Assembly: GCF_000211815.1 (NCBI RefSeq)
Contig: NZ_GL890929.1
Coordinates: forward strand, 1 to 53,807
Origin: Moorena producens 3L
Lineage (GTDB): Bacteria; Cyanobacteriota; Cyanobacteriia; Cyanobacteriales; Coleofasciculaceae
Reading direction: 5' to 3'
Length of the DNA: 53,807 bases
The notes under the pieces were generated by a model that was not told where the DNA came from, searched no databases, and saw nothing but the letters and a program-made list of their open reading frames with translations. The position numbers and the translations under genes were made by a program. Below, piece after piece: positions 8,527-17,509 of this stretch. Numbering within the stretch: the first letter of the stretch is position 1; each line of letters starts with the position of its first letter.

Positions 8527-9372
8527 TCAAGCTTTGCGTCTTAGAAACGGCACCAGTATTTCACTAATTTCCTTCGACCAATGCTCCTGAGGGTAATGTC
8601 CAGCTTCCTCCAGCTTCACCAATTCCCCATTCTTAAGCTGATTAGCAAATTGCTCAGCTTGGTCAACCGGAAGCCAAGGGTCTTTGAGTCCCCAAACAAT
8701 TAAGGTTGGTTTGTCCCAGTTGCGGAAACCTGATTCAATTTCTGCCATACACTTGTTCATCTGGATATTCTTGATTGTCGCTACCAGAGAACGTCCAGGA
8801 TCGGAGCTTTTGAGGAAAGGCTTGCGATAGAGATCTAAATACTTGTCTTCAATGCGATAGCGAGACCCCCCTTCCAGACTTCGGTCAACTAACAGGGGGT
8901 CTTGGGTTAACATATCTCCGATGAATGGCCATCCCCATTGCTGCATCTTGCTGGGTAACTTGGCAGCCGACGAGACAGGTGTATTGAGAATCACTAGACG
9001 CTCAATCTGGTCTGAGTGACGCAAGGCATATTGAAGTCCCACTGAGGCGAGAAAGCCTTGGACAACTAAGGAAAACCTTTCGATTTCCAGCTGTTTAAGG
9101 AAATCGCCTAAGGCTTCAATGAACGCATCTGGTGTGTAAGGAAAGTCAAGCCGATCCGGTTTTGCGGATAATCCAGAACCGAGCCAATCTGGTGCGATCG
9201 CATCGTACCCTACTTTAGCTAAATCTGGCATGATCTCACACCAGCAAAAACTCTGGGATGGCAAGCCATGAAGCAGTACTACTGGCACTGGTTTACTATC
9301 GCCAACGGCTTTAGCTTCCCGATAGAACCATTCCCAAGACCCGACTTCTATAGATTGTTCACTGATGGACAC
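8527..9372 (-). CDS. Alpha/beta hydrolase-fold protein lacking the nucleophile
   Basis: About 281 residues from a GTG start at 9372 (a TTG at 9432 would add 20). Similar in layout to haloalkane dehalogenase-like hydrolases: oxyanion segment VVLLHGLPSQS, cap domain, acid residue in GLKDPWLP and histidine in EEAGHYPQEHW. At the nucleophile elbow, where LVGHSMGG or VVQDWGG is expected, the sequence reads LVVQGFLA, so a glycine occupies the nucleophile position. The protein may be non-hydrolytic or use another mechanism. It lies tail to tail with the DUF433 gene. Confidence 0.75.
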   Translation of the reverse strand: MSISEQSIEVGSWEWFYREAKAVGDSKPVPVVLLHGLPSQSFCWCEIMPDLAKVGYDAIAPDWLGSGLSAKPDRLDFPYTPDAFIEALGDFLKQLEIERFSLVVQGFLASVGLQYALRHSDQIERLVILNTPVSSAAKLPSKMQQWGWPFIGDMLTQDPLLVDRSLEGGSRYRIEDKYLDLYRKPFLKSSDPGRSLVATIKNIQMNKCMAEIESGFRNWDKPTLIVWGLKDPWLPVDQAEQFANQLKNGELVKLEEAGHYPQEHWSKEISEILVPFLRRKA

Positions 9373-9574
9373 GGTTGTTTTGCCTTTACGCTGTTGCTTG
9401 TCGTGTGGCAATCCTGATCGACTTGTGAACAATACTTCCCTTGAAAATAGTTCGTCAGTCCTGAGTGCTGAGTTTTGAGTAAGAACTGTGACTGTTCACT
9501 TTTCAGCTCGGATTGCTATATGAGCTTACCCCTGAGTGGGAATTTAGACAAGTGAGGACTCAGGTGCCAGACTT

Positions 9575-10957
9575 TTATGGCAAGGGGCATGTGTTGCAAC
9601 CACATACAGATGTTTCTTGTGCAGCTGGGTATGCATTGGTCCACTGACCGTTCCAAAAAGCGCCATGGTCGGCACATGTATCTCCACAAATCTCAGGAGC
9701 ATAAGTGTTATTGAGAATAGGTTCGATAGCTGGATAATCACAGCCGCAAGAATAATTCTCCCTAGCCTTCTCACGAATCGTGTTTTTCATTTTCCCTAGC
9801 CAGCTACGGCTTTGATCATTCACCTTGAACATAATAATATTCTGACCTTGGATGAGCCCAAACATATCACCATAAAGCGGGAACGATTGCTCAAGAGTCT
9901 GGAATATGCTGGGACGAGTGGCCATAAGATACTGGGGATAGGGATGACTTGCATCTGCTCCAATACTTGCAATCATCGTTGTGGAGGCTGCCATCGTATT
10001 AGCTAGCTTTACAGCAAAGTCACGTGTCCCCCTGTTTTTAGTTGTAGTATTTACACCAATCACATCAGCATAGAAAACTTCTGGATAGGATTGATCTTGA
10101 TCTGATAACGGCATGACCTTGAAGCCAATGTTTTGCCGTGTGTTTTCACTCATGTTTGACATCGCTTCTGTATAGCCCATGAGTGCACGTCCCCAATCAT
10201 TACTAAACCACTCTGCCTGCTGGTAGGGCTGCTGCTTGGGCTCCATAGAATCCGTTGCATTCTCATAGCTTGCCATCCCTAGCAACTCTTGCATGTTGTC
10301 TATCGCCTGGGAGTTAAGTTGGCATTCATTCTCAGGCAATGGGAAGGGATATTCTCCAGTCAAGCTATGGGCAATGTCTAGGTAAAGAGTAGCATTTGTC
10401 GTGCCACCAGCCATATCAAGCATCATGCCCCGAATATCGGGGGGAATCTCGCTGGTATAGGTGCATGAAGACAAAGCACTCTGAATTTCATCTAGGTTCG
10501 TTGCATTGGCAATCGCTGGATCATCTTGTCTATAAAATAAGATATTTGCACAACCAAGCTGGGGAATTGCGTAATACTCCCCACCTACCTTAACCCCATC
10601 TATTGCGTATTCAACGAAGTCCTCCAAGTTGTCGATTTCACTAGCCTGTATCGGTTCGAGCCAGTTTTTACTGCGAAAGTAGTCGAAAAACATGGCATCG
10701 AATACATAAACATCTGCATCTTCAGGAGGATTATTCGAGTAACCCCCATCCCAATCCTCCGAAGGAACGAAATTCAAGGGAACGTTTGGTTCAACCAAAT
10801 CCCATTCAGCTTGTATTGCTGTTTGGAATTGCTCAAGCCGAGGAACGTATGGATACAGTGCAACCTTTAGCTCTGTAGCCAATGCTTCTCCTATTCCTAG
10901 AAGACTGATAGCCAAGGCTAAAATTAGGGTCAAGCTGAAATTAATTAGTTTTTTCAT
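9575..10957 (-). CDS. Secreted thiaminase I-like protein (thiamine pyridinylase family)
   Basis: About 460 residues starting at the ATG that follows a GTG. A signal peptide ends near ALA (about residue 28). The body has a periplasmic-binding-protein fold like thiaminase I, which swaps the thiazole of thiamine for another base. The family's active-site cysteine fits C136 in AIPQLGCANILFYR, and the catalytic glutamate may be E264 in RALMGYTEAMSNM. The last about 75 residues are an added cysteine-rich tail (CGC, CGDTC, CGCNTC) rich in likely disulfides, pointing to export. Whether it destroys thiamine or salvages its breakdown products cannot be told. No thi genes are adjacent. Confidence 0.7.
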   Translation of the reverse strand: MKKLINFSLTLILALAISLLGIGEALATELKVALYPYVPRLEQFQTAIQAEWDLVEPNVPLNFVPSEDWDGGYSNNPPEDADVYVFDAMFFDYFRSKNWLEPIQASEIDNLEDFVEYAIDGVKVGGEYYAIPQLGCANILFYRQDDPAIANATNLDEIQSALSSCTYTSEIPPDIRGMMLDMAGGTTNATLYLDIAHSLTGEYPFPLPENECQLNSQAIDNMQELLGMASYENATDSMEPKQQPYQQAEWFSNDWGRALMGYTEAMSNMSENTRQNIGFKVMPLSDQDQSYPEVFYADVIGVNTTTKNRGTRDFAVKLANTMAASTTMIASIGADASHPYPQYLMATRPSIFQTLEQSFPLYGDMFGLIQGQNIIMFKVNDQSRSWLGKMKNTIREKARENYSCGCDYPAIEPILNNTYAPEICGDTCADHGAFWNGQWTNAYPAAQETSVCGCNTCPLP

Positions 10958-10969
10958 CACTATTTCATC

Positions 10970-11139
10970 ACTACATATCTAGCCCCTTTTTTCCCTCGTG
11001 GATCAATCAGTGCCTGCTGAACTTGTTGACAATCAGTAGCAGGCAGCAGTGGCAAGGATTGCCGACTTGTTCGAGTTGAGTAACCCGGGGGAATCGAAGC
11101 CAAGAACCATTGGAAACCTTTATTCTGACATCGGTTCCC
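10970..11139 (-). pseudogene. Possible short gene remnant (transposase-like N-terminus)
   Basis: A 56-codon frame bounded by stops ends in LPATDCQQVQQALIDPRGKKGARY, which resembles the start of ISAs1-type transposases (a DPRxxRGxRYPL pattern). No start codon or downstream transposase body is present. The rest of 10958-11325 contains no gene; the AT-rich part from 11200 presumably carries the promoter of the gene at 11326. No TPP riboswitch motifs were seen near the thiaminase-like gene. Confidence 0.3.
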
Positions 11140-11325
11140 CTAGCATATTATGAGTTCATTTTTCTTGCGCTTACCCTGGAACACTTGGTTCTTCTTTTGA
11201 TCAAATTACTAAATTTTACACTAAAAGTATAAATTTTTATAAATAATTGGGTAGATTTATCTTAGGTTGTAATAAAAAGATACAAATTACGTTACTAACT
11301 AGCAGTTAACCATAGGAGATTAGGC

Positions 11326-11742
11326 GTGAACGCAGCTGAACAAGCAATCGGCTTAGAAGTCACCACCAAAATTGCGGCTGTTGTGAATTTGTTTAAGTCT
11401 GAATTCCCTGATGCCAAGGCTGACCTCAAGCCTTGGACCAATGACCCGGAAACCCGAGAACTGGTGGATCCTAACTCCATTGACATTGGTTTTCACTTCC
11501 CTGGCTGGAGTAGACGCTTCCAAAGTCGAAGTATTTTGTTACAGATTCGGTTTCATAAAGACCACTTGGATCAATCTCATCGGCTGATTGGTTTGGAAGC
11601 GACCGCCTTTAACCATCAAGGAGAAGCTTGGCGACTGTCCACAGTGGAGCGTTGGCAAATTATCGGTAATTGTCAGCCATCAGCTGAAGTGGGGGAAAAG
11701 CTAAAACATTTCTGTCGTCAGGTGTTTGAGTTGTTTCTCTGA
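11326..11742 (+). CDS. Conserved hypothetical protein
   Basis: A 138-residue soluble protein with a GTG start and a good ribosome-binding site (TAGGAG about 8 bases upstream). I recognise no domain. It is rich in charged and aromatic residues (IGFHFPGWSRRFQSRSILLQIRF, WRLSTVERWQIIG) and has no signal or membrane segment. It may be a cyanobacterium-specific small protein. It stands alone between two minus-strand genes. Confidence 0.65.
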   Translation: MNAAEQAIGLEVTTKIAAVVNLFKSEFPDAKADLKPWTNDPETRELVDPNSIDIGFHFPGWSRRFQSRSILLQIRFHKDHLDQSHRLIGLEATAFNHQGEAWRLSTVERWQIIGNCQPSAEVGEKLKHFCRQVFELFL

Positions 11743-11888
11743 TTGAACTTGTTGAATCTGGTTTCAAGCCAATAACCTTGGCCAAAAGGCCACGCTTTAG
11801 GCTTTGCCGACGCTGCGCGAAAGCCAACAACCTTCAACATTAAACCTTAAACCTTCAACATTAAACCTTAAACCTTCAACATTAAACC

Positions 11889-13862
11889 TTAAATCTGATA
11901 TCCCCTTGGTGTAATCATCCAATCCTGATGAATATCAGTGCTTTGATTACCAATTAGCACCATAGTTAGCATATCAATGGGTATTTCCAGCATTTTGTCA
12001 AGAGTTGTGAGAGTGATGTTTTCATCGTCTCGATAGGCTGAAACCACAATGGCTACAGGGGTATCAGGCTTACGATGCTTGAGAAAAATCCGTTGTGCGA
12101 TCGCAATCTGCTCAGTACGATTACGCGATCGCGGATTGTACAACGCAGTCACAAAATCTGCTGCGGCTGAGGCTTCTAGACGCTTTTCGATTACTGGCCA
12201 AGGGGTCAATAGGTCACTCAAACTAATGGCACAAAAATCATGCATCAGGGGTGCTCCCACACGAGAGGCAGCAGCTTGTAACGCTGTAATACCAGGAAAT
12301 ACTTGCACCTGGGGTGTCTTACCATCCCAGCCCCTAGAGCGCAATTCTTCTAGGACTAACCCCGCCATACCATAGATACCGCAGTCACCAGAGGAAACCA
12401 CTGCTACCGTTAATCCCCACTCAGCCAGTTCAATAGCCCGTTTTGCTCGTTGGGTTTCTTGGGTAATTGGTAAGGCTTCGATAATTTGTCCTGGACGTCG
12501 CAAGGTTGAAATTAAATTGATATAGAGGGAGTAACCAATCACAGCATCAGCGCTGGATATAGCCGTTTTAGCGGCTGGGGTTATTTGGTCAAGATTTCCC
12601 GGACCGATACCCACTAGCAACAGTTTCCCCATACGTCCAGTGTATTCTACTGGGGATTGAGCAATCGCTACAGTTACTGCTCCTGGTTGATTAGCTGATT
12701 TGACTATTTGTTTGGGAACTAATAAGGGTTGAAGGTTAGTCGCTTGTAAGTTAGTCGCTTGTAGGTTAGAACCTTCAACCTTCAACTTGCTAACCTTGGC
12801 CAAAAGGCCACGCTTCGCGAACAACTTGCTAACCTTCAACCCTCTAGCGCCACAGAGAGCTGCTGCTTCGGCAACGCTGGGAGTACCAACTTCTGCCGCC
12901 ACCACATCCGATGGGTTGGGTACGGTTACGGAACGGAGTACGTCAGCTGGGAAAGTGCGTAAAGGCCAATGGCGCTCTTGGCACAATTGGACTATGCCGA
13001 CTTCATCGGCTTTGCGGTCAATAGTAGCAATTCCTGCGATCGCATTTTCTGATAAACCATAACCCTCACAGGTCTGCCGAATCGCCATTTCAATCAACTG
13101 CTTCGATGTTCCTCGCTCACAGCCAATTCCCACCCACATTACCCGTGGATACCACTGCACGTTTGGTAAATCCGATTCTGGAGAAAATTGCTGGTGGGTG
13201 GGACTAATCCAAATCCTGGCTTTAGGTGAGATCGACTCGGATTCACTTGTAGCGCTATCCTCTGGAAATCCGAAATAAAAAGGATGTCCATCTCTAAGAT
13301 GAGCTTGCCAAAGAGTGGAACCAGCCTCTTGAATTACCTGTACTATTTCCCCACGGGCAACCACAGCACTGACTCTAGTCCAATCCCCTTTTCCCCGATA
13401 CCAGCCAAAGGGAATACCTAAGACATCAACTCCAGGTAGACCTAAATCCGCTGCTGCTCCCGTTAAAATAGGCGTTGAGTCGAGTTGGGAAGCAATTAAC
13501 CGTGTCAGTTGATCTGCCCCCCCTTGATGACCACTACACAAACTAATTACAAAACCTCCCCCTTGATCAACTACCACAACTGCTGGATCACTGGACTTAT
13601 CCGTTAACAAAGGAGCAATTAAGCGCACCGCTGCTCCGGCTGCCAAACAAAACACCAAAGCACGGTGGTTTGGCCAGAGGGAGGCAATGTGGTCTTTGAG
13701 AGAACCCTTGTAGACAGCAACCTGTTCTAGGGTGCTCAGAGAATTCGGTACCCAAAGAGTTGCACCAGTAGTTTGACACAGGGGTTGCAGGATTTGAGCC
13801 CCAGTAGGAGTGGTAGCGATCGCAGCTAGGGGTTGGAAATTTTCAAAAACCGATGCCATCAT
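11889..13862 (-). CDS. cbiG-cobJ: CbiG-CobJ fusion: cobalt-precorrin-5A hydrolase / precorrin-3B C17-methyltransferase
   Basis: A 657-residue bifunctional enzyme of cobalamin (corrin ring) synthesis. The N-terminal part (about 1-350) is CbiG: LVFCLAAGAAVRLIAPLL, VVVDQGGGFVISLCSGHQGGADQL and the C-terminal CbiG motif WVGIGCERGT. The C-terminal part (from GKLLLVGIGPGNLDQITP) is a tetrapyrrole methylase of CobJ type with SAM-binding segments VVSSGDCGIYGMAGLVLE and FPGITALQAAASRVGAPLMHDFCAISLSDL. This fusion is known in cyanobacteria. The linker (about 345-400, near 12720-12840) is partly made of dispersed repeats: a GTTCGCGAAGCGTGGCC-type repeat and NLQAT duplications are read through in frame. 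Confidence 0.92.
   Translation of the reverse strand: MMASVFENFQPLAAIATTPTGAQILQPLCQTTGATLWVPNSLSTLEQVAVYKGSLKDHIASLWPNHRALVFCLAAGAAVRLIAPLLTDKSSDPAVVVVDQGGGFVISLCSGHQGGADQLTRLIASQLDSTPILTGAAADLGLPGVDVLGIPFGWYRGKGDWTRVSAVVARGEIVQVIQEAGSTLWQAHLRDGHPFYFGFPEDSATSESESISPKARIWISPTHQQFSPESDLPNVQWYPRVMWVGIGCERGTSKQLIEMAIRQTCEGYGLSENAIAGIATIDRKADEVGIVQLCQERHWPLRTFPADVLRSVTVPNPSDVVAAEVGTPSVAEAAALCGARGLKVSKLFAKRGLLAKVSKLKVEGSNLQATNLQATNLQPLLVPKQIVKSANQPGAVTVAIAQSPVEYTGRMGKLLLVGIGPGNLDQITPAAKTAISSADAVIGYSLYINLISTLRRPGQIIEALPITQETQRAKRAIELAEWGLTVAVVSSGDCGIYGMAGLVLEELRSRGWDGKTPQVQVFPGITALQAAASRVGAPLMHDFCAISLSDLLTPWPVIEKRLEASAAADFVTALYNPRSRNRTEQIAIAQRIFLKHRKPDTPVAIVVSAYRDDENITLTTLDKMLEIPIDMLTMVLIGNQSTDIHQDWMITPRGYQI
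12798..12824. repeat. GTTCGCG-AGCGTGGCC repeat inside the cbiG-cobJ coding region
   Basis: A copy of the dispersed GTTCGCGTAGCGTGGCC(A)AAGGCC repeat that clusters at 49844-50290 lies in the domain linker and is read in frame (LFAKRGLLAKV). Next to it TTGTAAGTTAGTCGC-type units are tandemly duplicated. Confidence 0.75.
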
Positions 13863-14256
13863 GAAAGAAATAAACGTTAACTAGGGCAGATCAAGATACC
13901 CAGCTTTACTCTTAAAATAGAATATTCCCGCTTGCTGTTTATCGGTTCCTCGATTCCCAAACAAGCCTAAAAATACCCCAGCTAATAATAACTGATATAC
14001 TGACGAACTTAGTAGTGTTTTTTTTCAATAGTTTACAGTTAACATTTTGATAAATACCAAGTAACTTAAAATCTGATATAATCCTAATTTATTATTAATT
14101 ATATTATTACAATTCAACCGCCATACTCTAGATAACATTTATAACTATATCATCAAACTCAATACTGATTTATGTTCACACTAAAAAATAATCACATCTC
14201 TTTACTAAATAACAAGCTGCTAACCTTCAAGCTACTTTAAAATTAGATTTTCTATT
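13863..14256. other. Intergenic region between divergent genes
   Basis: AT-rich spacer between cbiG-cobJ (minus) and pheA (plus). It presumably carries both promoters. I see no gene, RNA or clear operator. Confidence 0.5.
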
Positions 14257-15117
14257 ATGTCACTTTCTATTGCTTATCTCGGACCACCAGGAACTTATAC
14301 AGAAGCCGCTGCCACAGCTTATGCTGAGCGACTCCAGAAACAACAGGGTCAGCAATCCCTCTTGTGTGCTTATCCCAGCATTGGCCAAACCTTACAGTCA
14401 GTAGCTAACCAACAAGCTGATCTAGCAGTGGTACCTGTAGAGAATTCCATTGAAGGCAGTGTCGCCATGACACTAGATCGGCTTTGGCAACTAGATCAGC
14501 TACAAATCCAACAGGCTCTGGTTTTGCCCATCAGACATTGTCTGATGTCACGGGCATCAACCATAGCAGACATTAAAACTGTTTATTCCCATCCCCAAGC
14601 CCTGGCTCAGTGTCAGGGGTGGTTAGAGCATTTTCTGCCATCAGTGCAACTGGTACCTACCAACTCCACTACTGAAGCGCTACAGTTTTTGGACAAAGAT
14701 CACAATGCAGCAGCGATCGCTTCTCAACGAGCAGCAAAGCTTTACACTCTACCAGTACTGGCATCTAACATTAATGACTATCCCGATAATTTCACCCGGT
14801 TTTGGGTGCTGAGTTTAAAGCCATCTCCTGGAGGTAGTCATACCTCCTTAGCATTTAGTCCTCCTGCTAATATACCTGGATCCTTGTCTAAACCACTCCA
14901 GGTGTTTGCCCGTCGAGGTATTAATTTAAGTCGGATTGAGTCTCGTCCCACCAAACGATTACTTGGTGAGTACATATTCTTTATTGAACTGGAATCAGAT
15001 CTGTATACACCATTATTTAAAGCTGCTCTTGAGGAAATAATTCCTGATCAGGAAATCCTCAAGATTTTTGGCAGCTACACCCTCATAAATGTTGATAATT
15101 TTACTTTCAACAGTTAA
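14257..15117 (+). CDS. pheA: Prephenate dehydratase
   Basis: A 286-residue enzyme converting prephenate to phenylpyruvate in phenylalanine synthesis. The catalytic domain (about 1-185) starts IAYLGPPGTYTEAA and contains VVPVENSIEGSV and the NFTRFWVL segment with the catalytic TRF. The C-terminal ACT domain, which senses phenylalanine, carries the ESRPTK motif (about 230). It is monofunctional, without chorismate mutase, of usual length for cyanobacteria. Feedback inhibition by phenylalanine is expected from the ACT domain. Confidence 0.95.
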   Translation: MSLSIAYLGPPGTYTEAAATAYAERLQKQQGQQSLLCAYPSIGQTLQSVANQQADLAVVPVENSIEGSVAMTLDRLWQLDQLQIQQALVLPIRHCLMSRASTIADIKTVYSHPQALAQCQGWLEHFLPSVQLVPTNSTTEALQFLDKDHNAAAIASQRAAKLYTLPVLASNINDYPDNFTRFWVLSLKPSPGGSHTSLAFSPPANIPGSLSKPLQVFARRGINLSRIESRPTKRLLGEYIFFIELESDLYTPLFKAALEEIIPDQEILKIFGSYTLINVDNFTFNS

Positions 15118-15286
15118 CCGTCAACCGTGAACAAAACTGTTATAGCAGTTATTAATTGGGTGAGGTACTTTCGTTCTGGGTTAATGGAAGTAGGGAGTCG
15201 GGAGTCGGGAGTCGGGAGTCGAGAGCAGCGGATCTGGCCAAAAATCCTGTGTACCTCATAGCTATGAGAAACGCTACAATTAAAGC
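15118..15286. repeat. 7-bp tandem repeat and dispersed repeat downstream of pheA
   Basis: About five copies of GGGAGTC (15187-15224) are followed by the motif TGTGTACCTCATAGCTATGAG (15249-15269), which recurs near 42 and 42448 each time next to a 7-mer array, suggesting that the two spread together. Confidence 0.75.
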
Positions 15287-15928
15287 TTAAGTCAATGCAT
15301 CTTTGAGTACAGTGCGTGCTGCTAAGTGATTGCGAGTTGAAGTGAGAATTTCTGTTTCCCGTTCTAGACGTTTTTCCGTGTCCAGGGTCTCTAAAAGTGC
15401 CTGCTGTTCTAAGGCTACGCCATACAGATTGCTAGCAACCCAGTAAGACAACTCAATCGGTAGATCGGGCAGGTCTTCTGGTAGCTCAATTTTCTGGTTG
15501 GTCAACTTAGCGGAAAGACGCACAACATCCCGCAATAACTGTGCGACGTCTTTTGCCTTTGGTTTGAGGTCTTTAGCAGGTGGCTGGTCTTCAATCCATT
15601 CCACTAGTCCAACCCTATAGGGTTTTTCACGAACGTACTCTAAGAGCCGAAACCGCTGCTGACCTAAAGTTACTATTTTCATCCGGTCATCGGGAAGACG
15701 CTGAAAGTGGATAACTTCAGCGCAACAGCCAACTGTAGCTGGTTCCTGTTTAACAGGATCCCACATTAAGACACCAAATCTGCGATCGCTATCCAAAATC
15801 GTGTTCATCATGATTCGGTAGCGAAATTCAAAAATGTGTAACGGCAGAGGGCGTCCAGGAAATAAAACTACTTCAGGTAGGGGAAATATGGGGAGTTCTC
15901 TGACAGCAATCGAGGATGAGGATACCAT
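15287..15928 (-). CDS. LON N-terminal substrate-binding domain protein
   Basis: About 213 residues from the ATG at 15928 (an earlier in-frame start at 15997 adds 23 residues that look non-conserved). It begins RELPIFPLPEVVLFPGRPLPLHIFEFRYR, the hallmark of the N-terminal domain of Lon protease. No ATPase or serine protease domain follows, so it is one of the stand-alone LON-domain proteins common in cyanobacteria; these probably bind unfolded proteins or act as adaptors. The C-terminus is helical (ALLETLDTEKRLERETEIL). Confidence 0.85.
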   Translation of the reverse strand: MVSSSSIAVRELPIFPLPEVVLFPGRPLPLHIFEFRYRIMMNTILDSDRRFGVLMWDPVKQEPATVGCCAEVIHFQRLPDDRMKIVTLGQQRFRLLEYVREKPYRVGLVEWIEDQPPAKDLKPKAKDVAQLLRDVVRLSAKLTNQKIELPEDLPDLPIELSYWVASNLYGVALEQQALLETLDTEKRLERETEILTSTRNHLAARTVLKDALT

Positions 15929-16132
15929 TGTGCCTGGGTTAAAAAGGTAACTTCGCTTATTTACATACTTTAACGGATTTTGTGTTTGACACTCCACGGC
16001 ATAATTCTTCCTGTAGTCTTTTGTAGTGACCTAGCTACACTCGCGAGGCTAGGGGAGTGTAGGCTTGAGCTCCTCAGCAATAGCAGTCATAACTTACTAC
16101 TCTGACAGCAGACCTGTAGGCTAAAGCATCCT

Positions 16133-16207
16133 GCGATACAACAGTATCAGGTCTTGATAATTGTGTATGATCCAGCCAATGAGGTGATTGTTGAATGGAG
16201 AAAGTAG
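16133..16207 (+). pseudogene. xisH 3' remnant (fdxN-element excision controlling factor family)
   Basis: The frame ending at a stop at 16205-16207 reads IQQYQVLIIVYDPANEVIVEWRK, resembling the C-terminus of XisH-family proteins. It overlaps the start of the xisI remnant at 16195, the overlap arrangement of xisH-xisI pairs. The rest of the gene is missing. Upstream, 15998-16130 holds only an 8-bp inverted repeat, CTACACTC/GAGTGTAG (16035-16062). Confidence 0.6.
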
Positions 16208-16431
16208 CTCAATACCGCGAGTAGGTTCAGAGATTACTGAACCAGTACGCCCAGGATGATGTTTCTAATGATGAGGTGGAAGTACAACTAATTTTTGACA
16301 CTGTTCGGGATCATTACCAGTGGATGAATGTGGGTTGGGAAGATTTGAATCGGATTTACCGTTCTATCGTTCATTTAGATATCAAAGACGGCAAAATTTG
16401 GCTTTTCCCAGAGTTGGTCTCGCGCCGCTAG
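16195..16431 (+). pseudogene. xisI pseudogene, stop codon at codon 10 and truncated end
   Basis: From ATG at 16195 the frame reads MEKVAQYRE, then TAG (16222-16224), then continues open through QYAQDDVSNDEVEVQLIFD and YRSIVHLDIKDGKIW, typical of XisI-family proteins (about 110 residues). It breaks off near residue 75 where a dispersed repeat (GTCTCGCGCCGCTAGCCTCAAGGCCGTTAG, recurring near 22612) replaces the C-terminus. It is certainly inactive. The family controls excision of the nifD/fdxN elements in Anabaena but is also widespread as mobile gene pairs of unknown role. Confidence 0.75.
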
Positions 16432-16525
16432 CCTCAAGGCCGTTAGCCTTCCATCTATTGGTGTGCTTCAAAGCTCGCTGTAATTGATAAGCTGATTAAA
16501 ATCTGAATAAATAAGTTTTTGTGGT

Positions 16526-17509
16526 ATGGTTATTCGAGCAATTTTTCAGTCTACCAAAGTAGAAGATGCTTCCTCTCCATATGACACCATTCATTTGAAA
16601 GTTTTCTATCCAGCCCTGATGTCAGGCAGCGATCAGGAACAAAATATGGGTATTGTTCCTGCTGATCCTCAGCAGTCTCCCTTCAAAGTCGTCATTTTCT
16701 TTAATGGCATAAACTGTAGTCCGGAAGTATATCAGTGGCTTGCTATTAAGTTGGCAGAACGTGGGCTTGTGGTTGTCACTTTCTCCTGGGTTGCCGAAAA
16801 CTTACCTGGTATAGTAGGTCTGACTCCAGGTGTTGACATCGCAATGTGGGCTCCAAACACCTATGGTTCAGCTCCAACAGCCTCTGCTTTACCAAGCCTA
16901 TTGGTAGCATTAGAGAAATTACAACTTAACGGAGTTCTAGCTGGCCTGCTTGATTTAAAACACATCATTCTAGGAGGACACTCCGCTGGGGGCAGAGTTG
17001 CAATTGAAAGTGCAAATCCACGCTTCTTTCCACAAATTGTGGCTTCTTTTGCCTATGGTGCACATACAGCAGGAGGAAAGCAACTAGGATATCCATCGGG
17101 CAAAATCTTACCTTTACCTGATGCTTTACCATTAATGCTGATTGGAGGAACCTGTGATGGAGTTATTGCCAACAGCAGCCACCGCTATGGAGTAACTTGG
17201 GAACAAGCAACCACTCCAGTGTTACGCACTTTTAGAGAATCGATCTCAGGGGGCAGAGACGATAGTTATCTGCTACTTCTAGAGGGAGCCAATCATTTCT
17301 CTATTGCTTATCCATCTGATTCCACTACTGGTAGAGCTTTCCTAGACTATCCAGCATCTCAACCGGAAGACCTACTACGGAATTTGCTAGCAGAAACAAT
17401 TGGTTTATTCATTGATGCTCATGTTTCCCATCAACCTCAAGCCTTGTCAGCAATCAATCAATACTTAAGTTCTGAGAACCCTTTGATTGCCTCCTTTGAA
17501 CGGAAGTAA
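16526..17509 (+). CDS. Alpha/beta hydrolase, chlorophyllase/dienelactone hydrolase-like
   Basis: A 327-residue soluble protein of the alpha/beta hydrolase fold. The nucleophile elbow is GGHSAGG (IILGGHSAGGRVAIE), the segment VVIFFNGINCSPEVYQWLAIKLAERG forms the oxyanion region, IGGTCDGVI could hold the acid, and EGANHFSIAYP the histidine. The GHSAGG context and strand order resemble chlorophyllase-type and PET-hydrolase-like enzymes. No signal peptide is seen. The substrate is unknown; an ester is likely. It lies alone between gene debris and an insertion element. Confidence 0.75.
   Translation: MVIRAIFQSTKVEDASSPYDTIHLKVFYPALMSGSDQEQNMGIVPADPQQSPFKVVIFFNGINCSPEVYQWLAIKLAERGLVVVTFSWVAENLPGIVGLTPGVDIAMWAPNTYGSAPTASALPSLLVALEKLQLNGVLAGLLDLKHIILGGHSAGGRVAIESANPRFFPQIVASFAYGAHTAGGKQLGYPSGKILPLPDALPLMLIGGTCDGVIANSSHRYGVTWEQATTPVLRTFRESISGGRDDSYLLLLEGANHFSIAYPSDSTTGRAFLDYPASQPEDLLRNLLAETIGLFIDAHVSHQPQALSAINQYLSSENPLIASFERK

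Noticed and set aside
10961..11325. TPP riboswitch upstream of the thiaminase-like gene
   Set aside because: I looked for the conserved CUGAGA and ACCUGAU-type motifs and did not find them on the relevant strand.
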